Shown in pieces: positions 11,494 to 20,954 of a DNA stretch of 64,000 bases. The stretch is from contig VCJN01000458.1 of NCBI GenBank assembly GCA_006384855.1, positions 1-64,000 of the forward strand, written 5' to 3'. A program made the translations under genes and the position numbers. Origin of the DNA: Tetraselmis striata (Eukaryota > Chlorophyta > Chlorodendrophyceae > Chlorodendrales > Chlorodendraceae). A model generated the notes under the pieces. That model did no database searches. It saw nothing but the letters and a program-made list of their open reading frames with translations, and had not been told where the DNA came from. How positions within the stretch are numbered: position 1 is the first letter of the stretch; every line of letters starts with the position of its first letter.

Positions 11494-11542
11494 ATGACAC
11501 TGTTAGTTGGCCACATCGAACCAAAGCAACTAACAGTGTCAT
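11494..11542. repeat. 16-bp perfect hairpin with 17-nt loop
   Basis: ATGACACTGTTAGTTG at 11,494-11,509 is the exact reverse complement of CAACTAACAGTGTCAT at 11,527-11,542. The arms extend with a small bulge (GATATGACA / TGTCATATG). A related direct repeat, GTGACATTGTTTGTCGACCA, follows near 11,570. It could be a foldback transposon end or a small hairpin RNA. Confidence 0.8.
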
Positions 11543-11659
11543 GTCATATGATGTCCGGTGATCGTGATGTGACATTGTTTGTCGACCATATCATATCGTC
11601 TGTAATGTGTGGCACCCGCGAACCGACCCACGCCGGGAATCCATGGACTCTGCGCTTTA

Positions 11660-11738
11660 CTGCAAGGAGGTAGCCTTTGATAGCCGCGCTCTATTTGATT
11701 CAAAAGCTCGGAGGATCCATGGATGACACACTTCGAGA
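11660..11738. repeat. Flanking repeat shared with 5,440-5,515
   Basis: Aligns to 5,440-5,515 (GATAGCCGCGCTCTA, CAAAAGCTC, GGAGGATCCATGGATGACA). It ends exactly where the second truncated LINE copy begins. Confidence 0.6.
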
Positions 11739-12830
11739 GCCGGCGGCAAACCGTCCGGCGTTATGGCGGCTCCTATCCTCTCCGCCAGCGAGCCATGCCC
11801 TTGTGCTTTTTGCTCCTTCTCGGTACAAGGCATGCTGGCCCGTTTTGAGGCTGTTGGCGTGGAGTTCACTCCTTCGGCTTGGGCGGTCGCATACGCTGAT
11901 CACATGGCACGTTGCTCTGGGGGCGACTCCAATCACGCCGCATGCGAGTGGGCGGCACATGGCCATTCCGACATTTGCTACGACGTTAAGTACGCCCTAG
12001 GCGTGGGTGTCCAGATCCTCACGGACCCGTCGGACGGTGCTTGTTTCTCTTCCGAAGGGCAGCGACGGCCGGCCGGCCGATGTTGGGCTTTTTGGGTGTG
12101 ATGATATTCGCGAGAACTTTGTTGCTATCGATACCACCATTGCCCCTATCTTCGGCGTATCAAGCTCGGATCCAACGACTGCATTGCGGGCCGCAGAGCG
12201 CCACAAAATCCAGATGTATGACGTGGGTGTCCGTAACGCCGCGGGCATGCTTCGCTTTGTACCTTTCGCGGTCTCCGAGTTCGGCTCGCTGGCCCATCAC
12301 ACTGAGGCTTTTTGGTGGAGCTCGCGAAAGCTAGCCACACGCACAATGGCCATAATATGGGCGAGCTCGTGTCTGCGTGGTGCCGCCGTTTCTCCTTGCT
12401 CATCAACATGGCGCGTGCAGACAACGTTGTTGGCGGGGTTGCGGCACGTGATGGTGCTCCTGCGCCCGCGTCGCGTCGCTCGTCAGCATGTGTTGTTGCT
12501 ATGACCCGGGTCATCGGTTGCAAGCGCACTCCCCGCGGCTGATGGCCCACCCCTAGGCGGTGGTTCTCATTGCTTTTCTGTTTCCCTTTTGATTTTTTCT
12601 GGTCGTTCCTTGGCTTTCCGTGTTTCCTTGGACCCTTTGGTTCCTTGGCAACTTGGTGACTTCTTGGTTCCATTGGCCCTTCCTTATTTGTTCTTGGCTC
12701 CCTGTCCTTTTGCTTCACCCTTGGTCACATGCTTATATATCGCCTTTGCTGGCAACCTTTCACAATTGCTTTTAGTTCTGCTTTTAATTCGCATTTGTTA
12801 AAGCACTGATGTAAGAAAAGAGCACACTGC
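11739..12830 (+). mobile_element. LINE, 5'-truncated copy 2 (endonuclease-like domain plus 3' UTR)
   Basis: Aligns closely to 48,510-49,580 of the long LINE copy. It keeps the C-terminal segment beginning at the Cys-rich CAFCSFSVQG motif, the ARCSGGDSNHA motif, the ILTDPSD region and the DTTIAPI segment of the putative endonuclease domain, then the 3' UTR ending near TGATGTAAG. The frame shifts several times (for example between about 12,030 and 12,120, and again near 12,310), so it cannot encode a full domain. It lacks the internal 72-bp duplication seen in the long copy. The flanks match those of copy 1. Confidence 0.75.
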
Positions 12831-13417
12831 GAGTGTATCGTATGTATGGTCGCTATACATCGTGATATTATCTCCTCACTGTGAATTACAAAATGTAATA
12901 AGGCAGTAACACAATAAATCCGCCGCTAAAAGTAGCGCAGTGCGTACTGGGAGATCAACACAAGCCGCTGCTTAAAAGAGGCCCGCATCCCGGTATTCGT
13001 TCAGTAGTGGGTGTCCCCTCATCATCGTAGTCAGGCTCGATTTTTTTCTCGGGCGCGATGAATAAACGCGTACGGGTACCTGGTATGGGTATTGTAGGGA
13101 TATATTTCCTTATCTACTACACGCGTCAAATATAGTATTGAATGGGTCGGTCTCAATCCGTGCGCAGGCTTCACGCCACGTGTCGCCAAACTGATTGCCG
13201 CCCTGTGAGCATATATCCTCATCTTCCCTCGAGCTAGCCGCCCCTAGTAGTGGCACGATGTTTGCGATGGCGTGTGGTGGGCAGATACGCATTTACATCT
13301 AGCATTGTTGAAATGCTTCATCTTGCCACATGCAAATATGCGTTACATCGCATGTATGCAGTGTACATCTGGGGTTATCTAGGGTATTTCTATGCCCTAA
13401 TCCGAAAACGAGCGGGG
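12831..13417. other. Intergenic, with a dispersed-repeat end
   Basis: No gene seen. 12,952-12,991 (AGATCAACACAAGCCGCT, then GGCCCGCATCCCG) recurs at 32,511-32,550. CGATATTATCTCC-type sequence related to the 5,690 repeat is present near 12,868. Confidence 0.5.
12952..12991. repeat. Dispersed repeat, copy 1
   Basis: AGATCAACACAAGCCGCT followed by a short variable part and GGCCCGCATCCCG; recurs at 32,511-32,550. The flanking 20-30 bp on the left are also loosely similar (AAATCC-CCGCT). Probably the end of an uncharacterised element. Confidence 0.6.
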
Positions 13418-16400
13418 CCACTTTCTGCCTTTGCGCCAGCTTGACAGCTTTCGCGACGACATCGCCTCTTCGGAGGGGTGCAAGGTGTAGCTACTCGCGA
13501 GTGTACGGTATTGACGGACACACCCACTCCCTACACCTCCCAACTAGAATGGCGGGTGGTAAGAATAACCTGTGCGGTTACTCGAACGACTAACACACAG
13601 AGAAATCCTCCAACAAGACGCGGTAGCCGATGGAGCAAACGACGGCGGAGGCTACGCTTACGATTATGCAAGCGCTGTAACTGCAATTCGACAACCTATC
13701 CACCCGGCGCTAGAAATACAAGAGGAGATAAACCAACAGCGTGCCAATACCGCGACCAACGACGGCGAGGACGAGGGCGGTGGTAACGACCCGGCGGTGG
13801 ACGACGCCCGGGCAGCAGCCGCGACGACGGCGATGTCTACGGCGAATTCATCGACTCCCTTGATTGGCTAGACGACCTACCCCACGCCTACCACGACGTC
13901 CTCCCACCTTTGGGTGTGCAATGACGCCCCAACCTCTTAAAGCCTGCCCGGCGCGACGGGGCGGACCTCTACTTCACGGAGGCGAACAAGACGGAATCCC
14001 GGGACGAGTACCGATACTTTTGGTATTGTGGCCTTTTCCACACAGGCGCGGAGCAACAACGGCTATGGCATCGACGAGGGCGCCCAACGCCACCATCCGC
14101 ACCACGAAGGACGCCCTCGACTTACTTGAAACCGCGCTTCGCACGTTTGCGGCAGTGAGCGACGAGCACGAGGCCCGGGTCACCTACCTACGCCGCTTCA
14201 AGGCCAAGAAGGCACACACCGGCGAAGATGAAGTCGACGGGTGCCTCATCATTTACTCCCGCGCCTTCGACCGCGCCGAGCATGAGCGCTCCGCCAACGT
14301 CGTCGACGGCCTCCTTGCCTTTGTCGAAGCTAAGCGCCGCGAGGTAGGTCGGCCTTACCGCTGCAGCCAAGGCACCGGGCGCGGCAAAAGTTGAAGAAAA
14401 AATGAGCGGGAGGAGGATTCCGGCACCGCCGCCTCGCGGAAGATCAACGGCAAGACGGCGCACGAGAAGCGGGAGCGCCGTGAGGCGGAGACCAAGAACA
14501 AGAATGACAAGGGCGATAAGGGCCTGGGCAACGGTAACAAATGACGTGTGGCGCGCCGTGCCGACGGCTGAAGCCCCGGCTCCGACTATATGCGACACTG
14601 CACGTCGGAGATGGCGGCGATGGCGAGACATCGGCGCGAGCGCGCAAGTGCATACTTAAGTTGGATCCGGGAGGGCATACGAGTACCTTCCCGCAACGGC
14701 CGGCCGCCCTCAAGATTCAACCAAGACGTCTCCTTTCAGGACGCCTAGCCCAACTCAAATTCCTCTACTCCGAGCTACACCGCTTCACGACTGCCGGCGC
14801 GTGGGAGCGGTAGATGTGCGCGTGGTGGGTCTCGCAGGCCTTCTTCGTACCAAAGCCCGGCGACAACTAGTGGCGGTTCGTCATCGATCTACGCGTGCTC
14901 AACACCTATTGCGCTCGGAAGCGCCTCCGGATGGAGACGCTCATGGGTGTGCGCCATCTAACCAACAAAGGGGTCTACATGTTCTCCTTCGACCTTCATG
15001 AGGACGGCTTCTGCGCCGTGGGCATCGCTCCCTCCGACCGAGACTACTTCACGGTGAACTGTACCGGCTCCGCGGGCTACCGATGGGGTGGTCGCTGAGC
15101 TCTTACTTCTTCGTTAGCTTCACCATGACGTTCGTGCAGCACCTACACTCCCCGGCTACGCTTGCTACGCGGCTGGCAATAATACCGTGCCCGGCTCGCG
15201 CCGCTGGCTCCGGAAAGGGCGATGGCGGGGCGCACGCGTCTTACCGTCCGACTTCATTGGACCCGGAGGCGCTGGAGCTCCGCTTGCGCGTCGCAGAATG
15301 GCTAGACGCAGGTTGGGGCTGCAACGCAACCCCACGAAAGGGCTGATGTGGGAGGCCGTTCAATACGTGAAGCACATGCGTGTGGACATCGACACGGCTA
15401 TTGGGGTTTTATGCACATGAGGCCAAGCTTGCCAAGTTGTCGCGGCATGCCAAGAAAATGCTGCAGCGGGCCGCCCGCAAGGCGCGATGGGTGCTCGTCC
15501 GAGCGTTGTTGTCCCTGGCGGGCCGAGCACAATACACCCGTACCTGCTGGCAATTCCGGCGTCCCGCTTCTTCTTGCGCGAGCTCCACGACGTTGTGGGC
15601 TCCAGGTGGGGCGGCCACGTCCGGATGATGCCGCAGCTTCGTCAGGACATGCAGTGGTGAACACATGTCCGCTCATGCCAACGGAAAGCCCATCCACCGC
15701 CCCGTCGAGACCGCCTACATCCACTGCGACATCTCGGACTACGGGCGGGGGGCGGTGCTGAACGGCCACCTCGAGGCGCGATGCTTTTGGGGGCCGGAGG
15801 ATGAGCGGCGGCAGAACATCATCGGCAAGGAGCTCAAGGCCGTCCCGCTGACGATGTAATCTTTCTTGCCGCAACTCGCCGGTCGCCGCGTGCTGTTGCA
15901 CGAGGACAACTAGGCGTTTAGCAGCGTCCTCGCCGGGCTCACCTCCCGGTTCCCGGAGATGATGGCGGAGCTGCGCCGGCTGTGGTACATGCTGGATAGC
16001 AGCGGCATTCACGTCAGGGCGCGCTACATCCGGTCGGCCGACAACGTGTGGGCGGACTGCATGAGCCGGCGCATGCACAACGACGACTCGCAGTTGGACC
16101 CCGTGCTCTTCGCGGAGCTCGAGACCGAGTGGGGCAAGATATCCATTCCGGCGACCGCTTCGCGTCGGCCCTAAACGTAGTGCTACCCCGCTGCAACGCG
16201 ACGTGGCTGGCCCCGGGTTGCGAGGTGGTGGACTCCCTTCACCTGTCCGATGTGAGCTATCTACGGCAACGTGCCATGGGCGCTCCTGCCAAACAAGGTG
16301 CAAATAAGGCTGCGGCAAAGCGGAGCCGCCCCCGCCGTCGTGGCGCCCCGGTGGGAGGGCAAGGTGTGACACAAGGCACTCACCGTGATGGCCCTCGCCG

Positions 16401-17460
16401 AGCGGGTGGTGCCGCCACTTCTCGAGCTTTTCATGCCGGGGCGCAAGGTAGGACGCGGTATGCTCGGGGCGCCGCGTTGAGCCGTAAGCATCTTCCGGGT
16501 GCCATTCCGGCATGGCTGTATTTGCGCCATGGCGCCGTGAATGAGCGCTACCATGAAGCCTTTTCCCGTACGAGGCCTGCCCGTGGTGGTTTCCGCGCGC
16601 GGGGCGCGCGCCTAGGAGTAGAACAACTGTCTAGACATTGAGCCCGGTGGCACCAATCCATGGGCGGACACTTTGCGCCCGTACATGCGTACATTGTTGG
16701 GTACCGATGGGCTTGGCGAAACGGCGATGGATTTGTTTACCCCGGCTTGGGCCAAGGACACCGGCGAGACGTACGGCAGCGCGATCAAGCCTTTCTTCCG
16801 GTTTTGCAAGGAGCACGGTGTACCCACCATGGATGCCATTGTGTCTACCATCGCGCAGTACATCGCATGGCAGGGATTGCGAGGCACGGTGAGTCCTGGC
16901 CCAGAGCATGCAACCCTACCGTTCTGCCATCATCGGTTTCTACCATGATCACGGCGTGGAGCCTGTGGCCCGGGGCGACCTCATCGCCAAGATGAGGAAG
17001 GGCCTGGCGGCATCGCCGGTGGAGAAGGAGCCACCCGGGGTCCGCACCTATGCGCCCGCCAACCGCCTAATGGTCTAGGCACTGGAGTTGGCGGAGCAAT
17101 GGCGCGAGGAGTTGGGCAGCTCGTGGGAGCAAAATCAACATCCTCGTATCGTATAGTTCCGCGCGGTGATCGCGGTGCCCGACATGTACGCGTTCTACGC
17201 GCGCGGCAAGGTAGGTGTGCACTGCGCTACGGGCAATTTCGTCGTTAAACCGGACGGCTTTCTTTTCCTGTACCATCCTACACGCATCCCACCCTCCGCC
17301 TCCTGGGCGGGCCCGACGACCGTCCTCGGCCCTCGGAATCGCGGGCCCTTCCTCCGCCTCCACCCCCGGCTGGGGATGGGGGCGGGGATCGTGCACGGGT
17401 GGCGCCTTGGTTGCCTTGGCCCCGCCCGTGCTGCCACTGCCGCGGAGGAGCAGTGTGAGC

Positions 17461-18127
17461 TGGACACCGGCGTCTTACGTCGTTGCTGGTCCGGTCAAGT
17501 CCCTGTTCGCTGTTCTTTGAGCACCCTCTCCCTTCCTGTCCTGTCGGCGCCTCCACATTACATTCGGCCTAGTGCCGCTATTGGAGTGGCCCGGGATGTT
17601 GTGCTGGGAAGGGAGTTCTACGTTCGGCGGAAGGGGACGCGACCGAGCTGGCGGCGGATCTGGCGCTGGGCGGAACAACGTGCGCTGGACACCGGCGTCT
17701 TACGTCGTTGCTGGTCCGGTCAAGTCCCTGTTCGTTGTTCTTTGAGCACCCTCTCCCTTCCTGTCCTGTCGGCGCCTCCACATTACATTCGGCCTAGTGC
17801 CGCTATTGGAGTGGCCCGGGATGTTGTGCTGGGAAGGGAGTTCCACGTTCGGCGGAAGGGGACGCGACCGAGCTGGCGGCGGATCTGGCGCTGGGCGGAA
17901 CAACGCGCGCTGGGCACCGGCGTCTTACGTCGTTGCTGGCCCGGTCGGCTCTGCATTCCCTACTCGTTGAGCACTTTCTCCCTTCCTGTCCTGTCGGCGC
18001 CTCCACATTACATTCGGCCTGGTGCCGCTATTGGAGTGGCCCGGGATGTTGTGCTGGGGAAGGCGTTCTACGTTTGGCGGAAAAGGACGCGACCGAGCTG
18101 GCGGCGCATCTGGCGTTGGGTGGCCTG
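17461..18127. repeat. 225-bp tandem repeat, three units
   Basis: Units start at 17,461, 17,686 and 17,911, marked by TGGACACCGGCGTCTTACGT or a close variant. Units 1 and 2 are nearly identical; unit 3 is more diverged and incomplete. A further partial unit lies at about 18,211-18,290. The unit is 75 codons long, so a frame stays open across all units, but I infer this to be a consequence of the period and not proof of a protein. It lies inside the DIRS-type fossil. Confidence 0.9.
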
Positions 18128-18371
18128 CGTCTGTTGCACGCCCGTGGCGCTCCGTTCTGGGTTGGACCCCCCCACTTCCGCTCCTTGCTGCGAGACCTCA
18201 ACTTCGAAGCTCCTTTCCTGTCGGCGCCTTCACATTACATTCGGCCTAGTGCCGCTATTGGAGTGGCCCGGGATTGTGTGTTGGGGAGAGCGTCCCCACT
18301 GCGTGGAGCGGCGGCTGCTGGCTGGTGGCGATGCCTGGTCGGAGGCTACCATGGCGGTTCCTGCCTCTGTT

Positions 18372-18425
18372 GGCCCGTAGCTGGATTTCCTTCTGGATTT
18401 CCTTCTGGATTTCTGTGTGGATTTC
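18372..18425. repeat. 12-bp tandem repeat CTGGATTTCCTT
   Basis: Three to four units of CTGGATTTCCTT, the last ones diverged, just after the partial 225-bp unit. Confidence 0.8.
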
Positions 18426-19192
18426 TTGAATGTTGCGTCTAGCTCATGTAATCACATCATCCTACACGCAAGGACAAGCGTGCGTGGCGTGGAGCGCGAC
18501 AATAAGTTATTTTACCGCATTCCGGCACAAGCGCAGCCCCGGATCGCGCCCTTCCTGAAATATCTTGATGCTGCACGCACGCGCCGGATACAGTGGTGGG
18601 CGAGGGCCGAGGGCTGCCGACGGCTCGATGGGCGATCACCCACAACGAGCCGACGGCTAAGTGGACGCCAGACACCGTCGCCGCTTGGCTGCAGCGCGTG
18701 GCACGGCATTTGCTGGGGGAGCAACCGCTTGACGGCTTCCTGTGAGCATCGCACTCGCTGCACAAAGGGTGCCGCTACTGCATCATACGCCGTCGGCGTA
18801 GTGCTTCAGAAGATCAAGCACTTCTACGGCTGGGCTCTGTTGTCAAGCGTCGTGCTGATGGACTGCTACATCGACGCGACAGCTGTGCCATGCGCTGCTT
18901 TTTGGCAGCTCTTCGGGGTGGGGGCAATACTCCACGGCGGCCTGCTCGCCCATGGGCGGCAGCCTGATGGCAAATGCGGCCCCTTTCTGCTTAAATGGTC
19001 ATATTGGTAATATAGAGTTTTGAATTCCACCAGGCAAACGGCCGCTTCGTATTCCGCTACCAACGCCGCTATGTCTAGGCAATGCCCATGACGAGCGGCG
19101 CACGCAGCAACCTCAGTCAACCCTGCTATATGACGCACCGGAGCAGCGACGGGAGTCCACCTTCTGCCTTTGCGCCATCCTGACAGCTTGCG

Positions 19193-19949
19193 TTGCCCGC
19201 GCCCCCCCCCCCCCCCCCCCCAACCCCTCTTTTTCTCATTCCGGATGGGATGGACCGTGGGCCTGTTTTCCTACCAAAATGTAAGCGAGTAACATCTTTG
19301 GCAAAACCCGACCCAACCCGCCCCAACCCGCCCAAATCCGCCCCATCGTAAACCCGCGACTCACATGCTCGGAATTCTAAAAAAGGTGACCAACCCCGTC
19401 GTCACAGCAAGGCTGCCGCGCCATCGAACCCCGCCAGCGCGCCGCCTGTGATGATGGGGTTGGTCACACGGGTCGGAAAGATCCTGTCGTCGCGGTGCTC
19501 GGTTCGCCTTCGTCGCTTTCAGATCAGCACAACGCTGCCGACAACCGCCACAACAGTGCCTGGTGAGTCACCTGGGCGGATCTGCAGCTTCAGCGCTCCT
19601 GCAGGGAAGATACCATTCGCGGAGTCACCGCTGTTGTGGGCCGCGGGGCGACGATGGCGGGTGGAAACCGGCGTGGCGTCGCTCTCGGCAGCGCGGCGGG
19701 GGTTGTGGCGGGCGCGCTACTCGGCCGGTGAACGCCCCGCCTGGCCCGCCCTCCCTCTTGCTCTCTGGCCAGAAAGGCCGCTACCGTGCTGGCTGGCGTG
19801 GCCCATCGGCGCAACAGTGGGCTTGATGTGGGAGTCGGGGCTGCGAGTCCGGGAGTTCAGGGGGATGGTGGGGGGGGGGGGGGGATGTGCGCGGCAGAGG
19901 CGGAGGCGGAGGGTGCCGGATGGCCGCGGAGCCGGCTGCGGACTAACGA
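19193..19949. other. Intergenic, possible first exon with targeting-like leader
   Basis: A C-run lies at 19,202-19,220. From the ATG at 19,448 an open frame of 38 codons rich in Arg, Ser and Thr (start MMMGLVTRVGKILSSRCSVR) runs into a good donor, CTG then GTGAGT, at 19,563. It looks like a mitochondrial or plastid targeting leader. Its phase (1) does not match the frame of the next exon-like block at 20,013, so I cannot link it to a gene. The rest shows no coding sequence. Confidence 0.3.
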
Positions 19950-20012
19950 CGCCGGGGAGGACAGGTAGACTGAGCCACGACGGGGGTGACTTCTCCCCCG
20001 ATCCCCGTACAG

Positions 20013-20404
20013 GGTGTTTTCCCGCGGCGGTGGCAGCCGCACCGCGGTGAGGGCCACCCACAAGATGCTGGGCGACAACCTGCAGATGCTCAGCACCAAG
20101 GCGAGCCCCCCTGCCTACATGCACGCCTGCCTGCCCGTCCGCCTGCGTGCTGGCCTGGCTGTGTCATTGCGTGCTGGATGATGGCTTGGCTGAGTCTGCC
20201 CCAAGCCAACTCCTGCTCCGTCGCTGTCCCCCCCCCCCCCCCAGGAGCGCAAGCTGGTGGACTCCCTGGCGGCCACCGGCTACGGACACCTCTTCCGCAG
20301 CTGGCCGCGTGCCGGCACGCGCGACAATGCCAAGCGCGCGCTGCTGGTGGCCGCCGCGGGCGGCATGGACGAGCTGGCGGCGGGGCTGGAGGCGCAGCGC
20401 CTCG
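20013..20404 (+). pseudogene. UDP-sugar pyrophosphorylase-like N-terminal exons (two exons)
   Basis: Exon one (20,013-20,100; ATG at 20,065) ends STK and is followed by a GC-type donor (GCGAGC). Exon two (20,245-20,404) follows a C-tract and CAG. The product reads MLGDNLQMLSTK, ERKLVDSLAATG, then GHLFRSWPRAGTRDNAKRAL. NL-LLS, HLF-xx-WP and the G-x-x-D-x-x-K spacing match the start of plant UDP-sugar pyrophosphorylase, which makes UDP-sugars from sugar-1-phosphates. No catalytic part (the Gly-rich nucleotide-binding loop) follows; oligopeptidase B comes next. Exon two ends in phase 1 (CTC G, then GTGAGA) and the first certain oligopeptidase exon starts in the matching phase, so splicing together is possible. 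It is either a gene fragment or the 5' end of a chimeric transcript. Confidence 0.45.
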
Positions 20405-20770
20405 GTGAGACCCCCCGCTGCGTGCTCCGAGCCGCCTCTTTCACGCCGCCGCGCCGGCGCCTGAGTGCTCGTGCTCGCCAGTGCAAGGAGTGAGCGACTG
20501 GGTTGCCAATGTGGTACGGCGCCAGCGAGGCGACCGGTTCATTCTCTGGTATTCTCGAACAAACAATCAACTGGGTGGCTCGGAGGGCTCGCTGGGCGCA
20601 GCATAGGAGGACGTCGTCTATCCATGCTACTTCGCTACACATCGCGCGTGGTGATGCGTCATGCGATGGGGTTCATGCAGCGCCAGGCCCCAACCACTAC
20701 ATTACCTCAATTACCAAGTGGCTCCTTGGCAACAGGGGGAGGGGGCTAAGGGCAGCGCATGTAGCTGGGC
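20405..20770. repeat. Right part of the segment duplicated at 1-630
   Basis: Non-coding sequence matching 350-630: CAAGGAGTGAGCG, GGTATTCTCGAACAAACAATC, GCGCGTGGTGATGCGTCATGCGA and the tail near GCGCATGTAGC. Similarity ends near 20,770. Confidence 0.8.
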
Positions 20771-20954
20771 GCTGCCTTGTACCTCACCCGTGCCAGCGTC
20801 GATGGATTGCAGCGGCGGTGGGATAGTTGTATCGCTACCGATGAGGCCCAGTTGCCGTGTCCACAGCCGACACTCACGTGATGGATGCTGAGCCATGATC
20901 ATGGCGGGCAGCGCCCTCTGAGCCCCCCTCCCTCCCCCCCTCCGCCTTATGCAG

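Larger units (their letters stand above)
13418..19192 (+). mobile_element. Decayed DIRS-type (tyrosine-recombinase) retroelement
   Basis: Parts in order: a gag-like first ORF region (about 13,570-14,400), reverse transcriptase (about 14,800-15,650), RNase H (about 15,690-16,180), and a tyrosine recombinase split between an N-terminal DNA-binding part (about 16,660-17,250) and a C-terminal catalytic part (about 18,470-19,000). RT and RNase H followed by a tyrosine recombinase rather than an integrase is the DIRS order, and Kangaroo of Volvox is a known algal example. An imperfect direct repeat of about 35 bp (TTCTGCCTTTGCGCCA-C-TGACAGCTT) at 13,418-13,454 and 19,157-19,192 may mark the ends. 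The element is clearly broken, with well over ten breaks, and is an old fossil. Internal 225-bp tandem repeats interrupt the recombinase region. Confidence 0.75.

Noticed and set aside
15398-16513. A 371-codon open frame on the minus strand
   Set aside because: It is the reverse strand of the RT and RNase H part of the DIRS-type fossil, and its composition (Arg, His, Pro, Gly) is that of a shadow frame.
17166-18380. A 404-codon frame with 75-residue repeats as a possible repeat protein
   Set aside because: The openness follows from the 225-bp period being a multiple of three. It overlaps recombinase sequence of the fossil, and another frame is open as well.
19448-19562. Targeting leader exon of oligopeptidase B
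   Set aside because: Sequence and donor look right, but its phase does not fit the next exon-like block at 20,013 and no direct link to 20,955 can be shown; kept only as a note in the intergenic entry.
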